Shown: in pieces, positions 33,035 to 41,665 of the stretch | Layout of the letters: each line of letters starts with the position of its first letter | Position numbering within the stretch: the first letter of the stretch is position 1 | Source: Flavobacteriaceae bacterium PS02337 | GTDB lineage: Bacteria; Bacteroidota; Bacteroidia; Flavobacteriales; Flavobacteriaceae | Direction of reading: 5' to 3' | DNA: 64,000 nucleotides | Assembly (NCBI GenBank): GCA_029959285.1 | Contig: JASCOE010000011.1 | Location: forward strand, 176,332 to 240,331 | The notes under the pieces: model-generated | The model's database searches: none | What the model saw: only the letters and a program-made list of their open reading frames with translations | What the model was told of the DNA's origin: nothing | Program-made: the position numbers and the translations under genes

Positions 33035-34234
33035 ATGAATAAATTTAAATATTATTTTGTTTTATTACTTGCTGGTATTGCCATCGTTTCTTGTAATAAA
33101 AAGGATGATGATGAAGCAGAAGTTGTTCCTTTGAGGGATTATCAAGAACAATTTAATACAGATAATGCAGATATTGAAGAATATTTAAACACAAATTATA
33201 TTACAGTAACCCAAAATCCTGGCGGACAAACCGATCAAGATGTTACTTTTACTAAAATTACAGATCCTACAACACAGGTTCCTATCATGTCTTACTTAAA
33301 TAGCGCTACATTTCCTAAGTTGCTGGTAAGAAATATCGATTTACACGGAATATTATACAAAATGTATTATTTGGTTTTAAGAGAAGGAGTTGGAACTTCG
33401 CCAATGAATACTGATGGTGTAGTAACTTCATATTATGGACAGTATATAAAACGTGTCGAAAAAACAGATACAGAGCCATCGCATTTGACAACTACTTTTT
33501 TTGAACAAGTTGTGTTTCCAAAAGGAAGTTTAGATTTATTTGGTACTATTAAAGGGTGGAGCGAGGTTTTTCCTCAATTTAAAACTGGTACCACCACATA
33601 CAATGCTGATGGTACAGCAAAATATGAAAATTTTGGGGCTGGAGTTTTATTTATTCCTTCTGGGTTAGGATATTATTCTGGGTCAGGTTCGATTCCTGCG
33701 TACGTGCCTTTGATATTTAGTATTAAATTATACGATTATAAAAGATTAGATCATGAAAACAACGGTTTTTCTGCTGCTACTGGTCTTTTAATAGAGAATC
33801 CTGATGGGATTTTTGATTATCAAGAAGATATTAACGGTGATGGATATGTTCGTGATTATAGAAATACAACTTTGTATCCTAATGCGCCTGTTAATCCAGA
33901 TGATACTGATGGGGATGGAATTCCAGACTTTTTAGACCACGATGATGATGGTGATGGATATACAACACGTTTTGAAATTACAAAGCCAACAGATGCAGCT
34001 TATTCAGGTTTAAGTAAATATTATCCTTATGATCCTGTTTTAGACGATCCGTCTACTCCAAACTTTAATGAGAGTGAAATCTGGGGAGTTCCTAGAAGAC
34101 CAACAGGAGAACTTACAGATCCTACTAAGCCAGAATCAATAAATAATCCTAGAAAATTTGTTCCTGAAGATTATACAGCGCCAGGCAGAAAAAGAATTTA
34201 TTTAGATAATACTTATCCTTATCAAAAACAATAA
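33035..34234 (+). CDS. FKBP-type prolyl isomerase lipoprotein with calcium-binding C-terminal repeats
   Basis: 399 residues. The lipobox is IAIVSC (Cys ~20). An FKBP domain (~120-255) shows VVTSYYGQYI, LFGTIKGWSEVFPQFKTG, VLFIPSGLGYY and YVPLIFSIKLYDY, with the family's GW and IPSGLGY signatures. Residues ~285-320 carry DTDGDGIPDFLDHDDDGDGY, thrombospondin-type-3 calcium loops. A Pro-rich tail follows. It is related to the GldI-like periplasmic foldases of gliding bacteria. The coupling of an isomerase with Ca loops is unusual outside Bacteroidota. Confidence 0.87.
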   Translation: MNKFKYYFVLLLAGIAIVSCNKKDDDEAEVVPLRDYQEQFNTDNADIEEYLNTNYITVTQNPGGQTDQDVTFTKITDPTTQVPIMSYLNSATFPKLLVRNIDLHGILYKMYYLVLREGVGTSPMNTDGVVTSYYGQYIKRVEKTDTEPSHLTTTFFEQVVFPKGSLDLFGTIKGWSEVFPQFKTGTTTYNADGTAKYENFGAGVLFIPSGLGYYSGSGSIPAYVPLIFSIKLYDYKRLDHENNGFSAATGLLIENPDGIFDYQEDINGDGYVRDYRNTTLYPNAPVNPDDTDGDGIPDFLDHDDDGDGYTTRFEITKPTDAAYSGLSKYYPYDPVLDDPSTPNFNESEIWGVPRRPTGELTDPTKPESINNPRKFVPEDYTAPGRKRIYLDNTYPYQKQ

Positions 34235-34251
34235 GCTTAAGAAAATTTATA

Positions 34252-34287
34252 AAAGCCTCGAAATTAGTTTTTCGAAGCTTTTTTTAT
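34252..34287 (+). terminator. Terminator of the FKBP lipoprotein gene
   Basis: 12-bp stem (34252-34263 with 34270-34281) with one mismatch, followed by T run. Confidence 0.75.
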
Positions 34288-34325
34288 GCTTTGTAATTAA
34301 TTAAAATAAGACTTTGGTGAAAATG

Positions 34326-34357
34326 AAAAACCTCGAAAATTGCTTTTCGAGGTTTTT
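34326..34357. terminator. Terminator (transketolase side), palindromic
   Basis: CCTCGAAAA (34331-34339) pairs with TTTTCGAGG (34344-34352), extended by A5/T5 on both flanks. Works in either direction; mainly ends the transketolase genes. Confidence 0.85.
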
Positions 34358-34380
34358 CTATAAGTAGGAAAATGTGAAAA

Positions 34381-35334
34381 TTATTTTCTTTTAATAACTC
34401 TTTCTACAGCTTCAACAATTGCTTGATTGTTTAATTTGTATTTCTCCATTAATTGCTCTGGAGTTCCAGATTCACCAAAACTATCTTGTACTGCTACAAA
34501 TTCTTGTGGAGTTGGGTTGTTTAAAGCTAATACACCTGAAACGCTTTCTCCAAGACCTCCAAGGTAGTTGTGTTCTTCTGCAGTAACAATACATCTTGTT
34601 TTAGCAACCGATTTAAGAATCGCTTCTTCATCAAGAGGTTTGATTGTGTGAATGTTGATTACTTCAGCAGAAATTCCTTTTGCTTCTAAAGCTTCAGCAG
34701 CAATAAGAGCTTCCCAAACTAAATGTCCAGTTGCTACGATTGTAACATCTGTTCCTTCGTTTAATAAGATTGCTTTTCCAATTACGAATGGTTCGTCAGC
34801 AGGAGTGAAGTTTGGTACAACTGGGCGTCCGAAACGTAAATAAGCTGGACCGTGGTGATCTGCTAATGCCAAAGTTGCTGCTTTAGTCTGGTTGTAATCG
34901 CAAGTATTGATTACAGTCATTCCTGGCAACATTTTCATTAATCCGATATCTTCTAAAATTTGGTGTGTAGCTCCGTCTTCTCCTAGTGTTAAACCAGCGT
35001 GAGAAGCACAGATTTTTACGTTTTTATCTGAATAAGCAACAGATTGACGAATTTGATCGTAAACTCTTCCTGTAGAGAAGTTGGCGAAAGTTCCTGTGAA
35101 AGGAATTTTTCCTCCAATTGTTAAACCTGCAGCGATTCCGATCATGTTAGCTTCTGCAATTCCGATTTGGAAAAAACGCTCTGGGTGATTTTTCTTGAAT
35201 TCATCAAATTTTAATGAACCAATTAAATCTGCACATAACGCCACAACGTTTTCATTTTTCTGACCTAATTCAGTCATTCCCGCTCCAAAACCTGAACGAG
35301 TATCTTTACTTCCTGTATTTTCGTATTTTTTCAT
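34381..35334 (-). CDS. tkt: Transketolase, C-terminal (Pyr + C) subunit
   Basis: 317 residues. Pyrimidine-binding domain: GMTELGQKNENVVALCADL, FFQIGIAEANMIGIAAGL with the catalytic Glu, HAGLTLGEDGATHQ. C-terminal domain: DVTIVATGHLVWEAL, IHTIKPLDEEAI, EEHNYLGGLGE. It works with the N-terminal subunit at 35421-36272 as a split transketolase in the pentose phosphate pathway. Split transketolases are common in Bacteroidota and archaea. The gap of 86 bp includes an octamer-repeat spacer. Confidence 0.92.
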   Translation of the reverse strand: MKKYENTGSKDTRSGFGAGMTELGQKNENVVALCADLIGSLKFDEFKKNHPERFFQIGIAEANMIGIAAGLTIGGKIPFTGTFANFSTGRVYDQIRQSVAYSDKNVKICASHAGLTLGEDGATHQILEDIGLMKMLPGMTVINTCDYNQTKAATLALADHHGPAYLRFGRPVVPNFTPADEPFVIGKAILLNEGTDVTIVATGHLVWEALIAAEALEAKGISAEVINIHTIKPLDEEAILKSVAKTRCIVTAEEHNYLGGLGESVSGVLALNNPTPQEFVAVQDSFGESGTPEQLMEKYKLNNQAIVEAVERVIKRK

Positions 35335-35339
35335 TGTTT

Positions 35340-35400
35340 TCTTTTGAGATGCTAAGTTTCTAAGGAACTGAGTTTCTAAGTTTTTTAAACTGGAAACAGA
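35340..35400. repeat. 8-base periodic spacer (CTTAGAAA/CTCAG units, inverted)
   Basis: Read on the minus strand: CTTAGAAA, CTCAGTTC, CTTAGAAA, CTTAGCAT in phase. Same family as 5260-5294. It separates the two transketolase subunit genes. Confidence 0.6.
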
Positions 35401-35420
35401 TTACTTAGACTTAATACTTT

Positions 35421-36272
35421 TTAATAGTCGATTTGATCTGGAGAAACGTTTTGAGCTAAAGCATTTGCTAGTTGTTCGTCGTTTGGAGCTTTACCATGCC
35501 AAGCGTGTGTGTGCATCATAAAGTCTACTCCGTTACCCATTTCTGTATGTAATAAAATACAAACTGGTTTTCCTTTTCCTGTCTTAGATTTGGCATCATT
35601 TAATCCTGCAAGAATTGCATCAATGTCATTTCCTTTTTCGATATCGATAACATCCCAGCCAAAAGCTTCAAATTTAGCACGGATACTTCCCATTGGTAAA
35701 ACTTCATCCGTTGTTCCGTCAATTTGTTTTCCGTTAAGGTCGATTGTTGAAATAATATTGTCTACTTTTTTAGCAGATGCGTACATAATTGCTTCCCAGT
35801 TTTGACCTTCTTGCAATTCTCCGTCACCGTGCAAAGTATAAATTAAGTGATTATCACCGTTTAATTTTTTAGCTTGCGCCGCTCCAAGAGCTACAGATAA
35901 ACCTTGTCCTAATGAACCAGAGGCAATACGAACTCCAGGTAAACCTTCGTGAGTTGTTGGGTGTCCTTGTAAACGAGAATTTAATAATCTAAAAGTAGCC
36001 AATTCTGAAACTGGAAAATAACCGCTTCTTGCTAAAACGCTATAGAATACAGGAGAAATATGTCCGTTTGAAAGGAAAAATAAATCTTCTCCAATTCCGT
36101 CCATATCAAAACCTTCTTTGCGGTCCATGATATTTTGATATAGTGTTACCAAAAATTCAGTACAACCTAATGAACCACCTGGGTGTCCAGAGTTTACAGC
36201 ATGTACCATTCTAAGAATATCTCTTCTTACTTGGATCGTTAAATCGCTTAATTGTTGTGTGTTAGGCTTCAT
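35421..36272 (-). CDS. tkt: Transketolase, N-terminal (thiamine diphosphate-binding) subunit
   Basis: 283 residues. TPP motifs: HAVNSGHPGGSLG, GHPTTHEGLPGVRIASGSLGQG, GDGELQEGQNWEA (GDG...N metal/TPP site) and STIDLNGKQIDG. The catalytic His in AWHGKAP is near the end. It pairs with the downstream subunit gene. A textbook promoter lies upstream (36299-36330). Confidence 0.93.
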   Translation of the reverse strand: MKPNTQQLSDLTIQVRRDILRMVHAVNSGHPGGSLGCTEFLVTLYQNIMDRKEGFDMDGIGEDLFFLSNGHISPVFYSVLARSGYFPVSELATFRLLNSRLQGHPTTHEGLPGVRIASGSLGQGLSVALGAAQAKKLNGDNHLIYTLHGDGELQEGQNWEAIMYASAKKVDNIISTIDLNGKQIDGTTDEVLPMGSIRAKFEAFGWDVIDIEKGNDIDAILAGLNDAKSKTGKGKPVCILLHTEMGNGVDFMMHTHAWHGKAPNDEQLANALAQNVSPDQIDY

Positions 36273-36661
36273 TTTATATGTAAAATTTTAAACTGAAGCA
36301 AAAGTAAAGGTTATTTTGCGGGAAGACAAATCATTTTTTGTTTTAGTTTGCTTCAATTGTTAAATTTTTAATCCAATTTTATTGGTATTGAATAAAAAAT
36401 TCTTCTATTTCATTTATTCAACAAAATTATTTTGCAATAATTGTATTTGTGAGAGAACACATGTGACGTGAATAAAAAGATTTCGATGTTAATGTTCACA
36501 ATGTGTTTAGATGGAAGAAATATTAAAAATATATATTCTATATATCATAAAAAAATTACTTTTACGCAAATTTTTTTTGATATAAATTCTTCTGTATTTC
36601 ACTAGAAAATCTTAAAAAAAAAGATATTTTTTTTCAAATAAAGAACCTACAAAAACGAATA
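36273..36661. other. Intergenic region (389 bp)
   Basis: Divergent control region. The left part holds the transketolase promoter (36299-36330). The right part is very AT-rich with a near-consensus TACTTTTA at 36557-36564 that may serve the glycosyltransferase genes. An ACACATGTGACGTG segment near 36455 is partly palindromic. I see no gene or stable RNA. Confidence 0.6.
36299..36330 (-). promoter_or_regulatory. Full Bacteroidota promoter of the transketolase operon
   Basis: -7 TACTTTTG (36299-36306) and -33 TTTG (36327-36330) on the minus strand, separated by exactly 20 bp. The best promoter match I found in the window. Confidence 0.75.
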
Positions 36662-37375
36662 ATGAGCCAGAAACTATCAATCATTATACCAGCCTATAAT
36701 GAAGAGAATACCATAAAATTTATATTAGATAAAATTAAAAAAGTTGAATTAATTGAGAATGTTACTAAAGAAATAATAATTGTAGATGACTGTTCTTCAG
36801 ATAATTCATTGACAGTTTTCAATGAATATAAAATGGCTAATAGCGAATTAGATATTGTCATTCTATCTCATTCTGTAAATAAAGGTAAAGGTGCGGCTCT
36901 TCATTCTGGAATAAGTAAAGCGACAGGCGATATCTTAGTGATTCAAGATGCTGATTTAGAATATGATCCAAAAGAATATAATGTACTCCTTGCACCTATT
37001 TTAGAAGGATTTGCAGATGTAGTTTACGGAAGTAGGTTTATGGGAGGGAAGCCGCATAGAATATTGTTTTTCTGGCACAGTATAGGAAATAAATTTTTGA
37101 CATTTTTAAGCAATATGTTTACTAATCTAAATTTGACAGATATGGAAACTTGTTATAAAATGTTTAGAACTGAAATAATACAACAGATAAAACTGAAAGA
37201 AAACAGATTTGGGTTTGAACCTGAGGTTACGGCAAAAATTTCTAAAATGAAAGGGATCAGGATTTATGAAGTAGGAATTAGTTATTACGGAAGAACATTT
37301 GAAGAAGGAAAAAAAATAAGTTGGAAAGATGGTTTTAGAGCTATCTATTGTATATTTAAGTATGCAGTAAGATGA
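36662..37375 (+). CDS. Glycosyltransferase family 2 (polyprenyl-phosphate sugar synthase type)
   Basis: 237 residues. GT2 start LSIIIPAYNEENTI, then IIVDDCSSDNS, IQDADLEYDPKEY (DxD-like metal site) and METCYKMFRTEI. This pattern is typical of dolichol/undecaprenyl-phosphate mannose or glucose synthases without membrane helices. It would charge a lipid carrier for the membrane transferase encoded next, with which it overlaps by 4 bp. Confidence 0.9.
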   Translation: MSQKLSIIIPAYNEENTIKFILDKIKKVELIENVTKEIIIVDDCSSDNSLTVFNEYKMANSELDIVILSHSVNKGKGAALHSGISKATGDILVIQDADLEYDPKEYNVLLAPILEGFADVVYGSRFMGGKPHRILFFWHSIGNKFLTFLSNMFTNLNLTDMETCYKMFRTEIIQQIKLKENRFGFEPEVTAKISKMKGIRIYEVGISYYGRTFEEGKKISWKDGFRAIYCIFKYAVR

Positions 37376-38784
37376 AAAAGCTCTATTTATTTCTTCTAAT
37401 TTTAGGTATAGCTTTAAGAGTTGTAATTCAATTTGTTTTTCCTGCTTTTAATACAGACGAAATAGCATTGGGTGATAATATCAAATATTCGGGTTTTGTC
37501 GAATTGCTATATCCTTTAAAATTTAATCAGAGCGCACCGCCATTGTATTTGTGGTTGCAAAGATTTATTGTCCAGTTTTTTCCATTTAGTTTTTGGATAA
37601 ATATTAAGATTTTAAGTTTTGTGTCTTCAATTTTAGGTATTGTTTTGTTTTATATTTTTATAAAAAGAAATAATTTTAATCTCCTTTTCGTACTACTATT
37701 TATCGTTCTGCTTTTTAATCCGTTTATTGTTAATAATTCATTGACTGTCAAACAATATACAATTGACTTGACAGGGATTGTTTTTTTATTAGTTTATTTC
37801 AAATCTGAAAAATTTAAGAAATACAATTGGGTTTTCTTTTTAATTTGGTGTTTGATGTCTAATATCGGTTTGTTTGCCTGTGGCGGATATTTACTTTATA
37901 TTTTATTTAGTAAATACTCTTGGCGTAATTTTTATGAGGTTTTTAATTTTATTAAAAAAAACGTACTCACAATTTTAGCTCCAGTCCCATATTTGCTATA
38001 TTTTTTCTGGTTTATGAATCAGGAAGGAGCTTCGGAATTGAAAGCCTATATGACTGAATATTGGAGTAACGCATTTATACCGCTTAATAGTTCTATTTTT
38101 AAACATCTACTTTTTACAACTCATGAGTTATGGATTTTTATTCTTAATGCTTTTGAATTTTGGGGTATTTTTATGATGTTGCTAATGGTTCCTTTTTTCA
38201 TATTTTTATATAAAAAGCAATCCATATTTAAAGAAGAAATTTTACTGCTTTTTTATGTTATTTTAATACATTTAGTGTTGAATGTTTTTCACCTGTATCC
38301 TTTTTCAGACAGGTTATTTTTGTACATTGCACCACTTCTTATTTTGGTTTTAGGATCTTCTATAGCCACTATTTCAGATTTTCCGATAATTAAAAATCAT
38401 TTTCAAAAAATATATATACTGATTTCAATTGTTACGTTGTTTTTATATTCTTTATATACTCCTGCTAATGATAATAACGTATATGTTCTTTATAAAAAGG
38501 TTAATGCTCTAAATGCAGATAAAATTTATGTTACAGAGAAATCTAAAAATACGATTGATTCTTTTAATGAATTTGTAGATAATCAATTCACAATCAATAA
38601 AAAGGTTTTGTTGATTGATTCAGAATTAGATGAATCACATTACATTGTTTCTAGAGTGGCTAAAAAAGTAAAAATGAATGTAACTTCTAGCGAAGAACTG
38701 GAAATTCAGGAATTAATTGATTTAAAAAAAATAAAAAAAATTGACTTTGTAAATGGGTATAATATCTATGAAGTTATAAGATAA
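37372..38784 (+). CDS. Membrane glycosyltransferase-like protein (GT-C fold)
   Basis: 470 residues with about ten membrane helices. The first loop holds FVFPAFNTDEIALGDNIKY (acidic GT-C site) and LKFNQSAPPLYLWLQRF (the PPLY motif of ArnT/PMT relatives). A soluble ~80-residue tail follows (YKKVNALNADKIYVTEKS). It probably transfers the sugar made available by the GT2 partner, with which its start overlaps (ATGA). The acceptor is unknown. Codon use is very AT-rich, like its neighbours. Confidence 0.8.
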   Translation: MKKLYLFLLILGIALRVVIQFVFPAFNTDEIALGDNIKYSGFVELLYPLKFNQSAPPLYLWLQRFIVQFFPFSFWINIKILSFVSSILGIVLFYIFIKRNNFNLLFVLLFIVLLFNPFIVNNSLTVKQYTIDLTGIVFLLVYFKSEKFKKYNWVFFLIWCLMSNIGLFACGGYLLYILFSKYSWRNFYEVFNFIKKNVLTILAPVPYLLYFFWFMNQEGASELKAYMTEYWSNAFIPLNSSIFKHLLFTTHELWIFILNAFEFWGIFMMLLMVPFFIFLYKKQSIFKEEILLLFYVILIHLVLNVFHLYPFSDRLFLYIAPLLILVLGSSIATISDFPIIKNHFQKIYILISIVTLFLYSLYTPANDNNVYVLYKKVNALNADKIYVTEKSKNTIDSFNEFVDNQFTINKKVLLIDSELDESHYIVSRVAKKVKMNVTSSEELEIQELIDLKKIKKIDFVNGYNIYEVIR

Positions 38785-38795
38785 TGTAGCGCAAA

Positions 38796-38824
38796 AAAAA
38801 GTCCTAATTATTAGGACTTTTTTT
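38796..38824. terminator. Terminator after the glycosyltransferase pair
   Basis: GTCCTAAT (38801-38808) and ATTAGGAC (38810-38817) with flanking A and T runs. Bidirectional, between convergent genes. Confidence 0.85.
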
Positions 38825-38846
38825 GATTGATTAAATGAAGAAAGCT

Positions 38847-39152
38847 TTAGTTTGTATCGCTTTCGCTATAGAAATTATTTTCTTCATCTTCAGATCCAAT
38901 ATCTTCTTGTTCATCGTCTAATTCTGAACCTGGAACATCCAAATCATTTCCAATTTTATCGGTGTTTTGTTTCCATTCGTGATTATTGTCTTGGTTGATG
39001 ATTCTTTCGCCAGAAATGCCTTCTGGATCTATATCTTCTAATTTATCTTCTTGATTGTAAATATCTTCGTTTGCTGGATAATCTAAATTTTCAAGGTTTC
39101 TTTCAATTTGTTCGTCCTTGATTTGATCTAATTTTTCTTCTGAATTTATCAT
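38847..39152 (-). CDS. Acidic, probably disordered protein of unknown function
   Basis: 101 residues, very rich in Glu, Asp and Asn and without hydrophobic core (EEKLDQIKDEQIERNLENLD, ELDDEQEDIGSEDEENN). Coding is supported by an intact frame, its own ATG and a terminator shared with the convergent genes. Its composition resembles 7694-8068, though that protein has far more Lys. No function recognised. Confidence 0.55.
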   Translation of the reverse strand: MINSEEKLDQIKDEQIERNLENLDYPANEDIYNQEDKLEDIDPEGISGERIINQDNNHEWKQNTDKIGNDLDVPGSELDDEQEDIGSEDEENNFYSESDTN

Positions 39153-39258
39153 GATTTCTATAATTTTAAAAGTGTCTTATAAAATTATGAAATGAATGGT
39201 TTTTGTCTGTTACATTTTTAGAATCACGAAATTGCAGTATTCACATTAAAAAGAAAAA

Positions 39259-40119
39259 TTATCTAATTGCAGTAATCTCTTTCCAGGTAATTAATTGAAT
39301 GTTATTTTCTTTAAGTTTAGCTTCGCATTCTTTGCTTGTAAAGAAATCAAAATCGATCTGACGCCATTCTGATCCAAAATTCGGATGGTTAATCGTGATT
39401 CCCTGCATTTCAAAATCGTCAAAAGCTGGATGAAGTAAGAAAACGTTCAATCCTGAAACTGTATTGTCTAAAGCATTTTCATAAGATTTTCTAAGTTCTC
39501 CTTTTTCAAAATCAGCATAATATCCAATTAAAAGTTTGTTGGCTAAAAGTGTATTTTCAAAGTCATATTTTTCGTCTGATAAACGAATAGTTTCTATAAA
39601 ATCTTTATTGATAAAAACGGGAAGATTATAAGTTTTGCCAAGTTCTTTATATATCTCAAAAATTTCTGGAGTTACTCCGACGCTATACATATGGGAATCG
39701 AGATGCGTTGGTTTGATGCCAAATTGTAAAGCTCTTTCAATTTGAGCGGTAAGTTCTTTTTTGATTTCAGAAGGTTTAGCGTTGTTCTTGAAATCTTTTC
39801 TGTTTTTATAAAAATAGCCGTTTGAATCAACTAAACTTGAAACTTCAGCAACAGGAAGAACTGGTCCGAATTTATAATTTTCCCATTCGCAAGTCAGCGT
39901 TAAATGAATTCCGCAGTCATATTCTGTATTTTCTCTAGCAAATGTTGCCATTTCGTAAAACCACGGACAAGGCACCATTATACTATACGAATTTACAGAG
40001 CCGTTTTGAAGTGCTTTTATAGTAGCTTGATTTTCAGAATGTGATAATCCGGCATCATCGGCATGAATAATTAATAGTTTGGTGTTTTCTGGATATCCGA
40101 GTTTTTGAGCTAAATTCAT
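39259..40119 (-). CDS. ChbG/HpnK (YdjC) family carbohydrate deacetylase
   Basis: 286 residues from the ATG at 40117-40119. Metal-binding motifs: [15 protein letters not shown] (DD pair), [11 protein letters not shown] (His), THLDSHMY (His-x-Asp-Ser-His) and FLLHPAFD. The family deacetylates N-acetylated sugars such as chitooligosaccharides. A 19-codon extension to 40176 is possible but has no family counterpart. It is monocistronic. Confidence 0.88.
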   Translation of the reverse strand: MNLAQKLGYPENTKLLIIHADDAGLSHSENQATIKALQNGSVNSYSIMVPCPWFYEMATFARENTEYDCGIHLTLTCEWENYKFGPVLPVAEVSSLVDSNGYFYKNRKDFKNNAKPSEIKKELTAQIERALQFGIKPTHLDSHMYSVGVTPEIFEIYKELGKTYNLPVFINKDFIETIRLSDEKYDFENTLLANKLLIGYYADFEKGELRKSYENALDNTVSGLNVFLLHPAFDDFEMQGITINHPNFGSEWRQIDFDFFTSKECEAKLKENNIQLITWKEITAIR

Positions 40120-40193
40120 TTGATTTGTTTTTTGTAAGCAGATTTTATTCAAATTTAAAATTTTCTTATGAAACACTTGCTTCTTTTTGCGTT

Positions 40194-40283
40194 AGGGATA
40201 GCAGCGACATCCTTTTGTGACAAATGTCTGGTCTAAATTGAAAATGATAATTTCTGGAACAAAAGATATAGCGGATAGCCCGA
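40194..40283 (-). repeat. Dispersed hairpin element, copy 1 (GGGCTATCCGCTA...)
   Basis: On the minus strand the ends read GGGCTATCCGCTATATCTTT and CACAAAAGGATGTCGCTGCT, which are imperfect complements. The same core is seen at 63473-63541 with a shorter loop. Confidence 0.65.
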
Positions 40284-40307
40284 CCGAAGGGAACGCCCAA
40301 AAAAATA

Positions 40308-40328
40308 TGAGTTATGAGTTATGAGTTT
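40308..40328. repeat. Three ATGAGTT heptads
   Basis: ATGAGTT repeated three times in tandem, about 105 bp upstream of tgt. Confidence 0.75.
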
Positions 40329-40405
40329 TTTTGTATCAGAATTTCAGTTATTATCTCAATTTTCTAATTGACAAATTATCTAATTAAATTTCTCTGAAAT
40401 TAGCT

Positions 40406-40413
40406 TATCTTTG
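40406..40413 (+). promoter_or_regulatory. -7 promoter box (TATCTTTG) of tgt
   Basis: Exact TAnnTTTG 19 bp before the ATG. I do not see a clear -33 element. Confidence 0.55.
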
Positions 40414-40432
40414 CCGACTGAAAAACGAATTT

Positions 40433-41563
40433 ATGAAGTTTGATTTATTACAAAAAGATCCGCAGTCTAAAGCTAGAGCGGGAAGTATAACTACAGATCA
40501 CGGAGTTATTGAAACTCCTATTTTTATGCCTGTTGGAACGGTTGCTTCTGTAAAAGGAGTACATCAGCGTGAATTGAAAGATGATATTAATCCAGATATT
40601 ATTCTTGGAAATACGTATCATTTATATTTACGCCCGCAAACCGAAATTCTTGAAAAAGCTGGAGGATTGCATAAATTTATGAATTGGGATCGTAATATTT
40701 TGACCGATTCAGGCGGATATCAAGTATATTCTCTTTCTTCTAATAGAAAAATTAAAGAAGAAGGTGTTAAGTTTAAATCGCATATTGATGGTTCTTATCA
40801 CTTTTTTACTCCAGAAAATGTAATGGAAATTCAGCGTACCATTGGTGCTGATATTATTATGGCTTTTGACGAATGTACGCCTTATCCTTGCGATTATAGA
40901 TATGCACAGCGTTCTATGCATATGACACATAGATGGTTGGATCGTTGCATTAATCATTTGGAAAAAGTTCCTTATAAATATGGTTACGAACAAACGTTTT
41001 TCCCGATTGTTCAAGGAAGTACTTATAAAGATTTACGTCGTCAGTCGGCTGAATATATCGCTAATTCTGGACAGCAAGGAAATGCAATTGGTGGACTTTC
41101 TGTTGGAGAGCCAGCAGAAGAAATGTATGCTATGACAGAAGTGGTTTGCGAAATTCTTCCAGAAGATAAACCTCGTTATTTAATGGGAGTTGGGACTCCA
41201 ATAAATATTCTAGAAAATATTGCGTTAGGAATTGATATGTTCGACTGTGTTATGCCAACGCGTAACGCTAGAAACGGAATGCTTTTTACGGCAAACGGAA
41301 CAATCAACATCAAAAATAAAAAATGGGAAGCTGATTTCTCTCCGATTGATGAAATGGCACATACTTTTGTTGATACTGAATATTCAAAAGCGTATTTACG
41401 CCACTTGTTTGCAGCAAACGAATATTTAGGAAAACAAATCGCTACGATTCATAATCTTGGTTTTTATATGTGGTTGGTTCGTGAAGCTAGAAAACATATC
41501 TTAGCAGGAGATTTTAGACCATGGAAAGAAATGATGGTTAAAAATATGAGCCAAAGACTATAA
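40433..41563 (+). CDS. tgt: Queuine/preQ1 tRNA-guanine transglycosylase
   Basis: 376 residues. Active-site motifs are intact: LTDSGGYQVYSLS, FDECTPYP, GNAIGGLSVGEP and DMFDCVMPTRNARNG (nucleophile Asp). It exchanges G34 for a queuine precursor in Asn, Asp, His and Tyr tRNAs. The structural zinc site of most bacterial Tgt (CxCxxC near 300-315) is absent: the segment reads FSPIDEMAHTFVDTEYSKAY with no Cys, although the His in TIHNLGFY is kept. It is upstream of the LptF/G gene on the same strand. Confidence 0.94.
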   Translation: MKFDLLQKDPQSKARAGSITTDHGVIETPIFMPVGTVASVKGVHQRELKDDINPDIILGNTYHLYLRPQTEILEKAGGLHKFMNWDRNILTDSGGYQVYSLSSNRKIKEEGVKFKSHIDGSYHFFTPENVMEIQRTIGADIIMAFDECTPYPCDYRYAQRSMHMTHRWLDRCINHLEKVPYKYGYEQTFFPIVQGSTYKDLRRQSAEYIANSGQQGNAIGGLSVGEPAEEMYAMTEVVCEILPEDKPRYLMGVGTPINILENIALGIDMFDCVMPTRNARNGMLFTANGTINIKNKKWEADFSPIDEMAHTFVDTEYSKAYLRHLFAANEYLGKQIATIHNLGFYMWLVREARKHILAGDFRPWKEMMVKNMSQRL

Positions 41564-41665
41564 AAAGTTTCAAGTTTTTTTAGTTTCAAGTTTCAAGTTG
41601 CTCAGCGTAACCTGAAACTTGAAACGTGAAACCTGAAGCTTTTAAAACTTGAAACAAAAAACTAT
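41564..41665. repeat. 7-base periodic spacer (TTTCAAG / CTGAAAC units)
   Basis: TTTCAAG units followed by the complementary series CTGAAAC, TTGAAAC, GTGAAAC, CTGAAGC; the two series can pair. Same unit family as 23783-23806 and 24036-24057. Confidence 0.65.

Larger units (their letters stand above)
40120..40432. other. Intergenic region (313 bp) with a dispersed hairpin element
   Basis: Holds the element at 40194-40283, ATGAGTT heptads (40308-40328) and the tgt promoter box. No coding potential seen. Confidence 0.65.
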
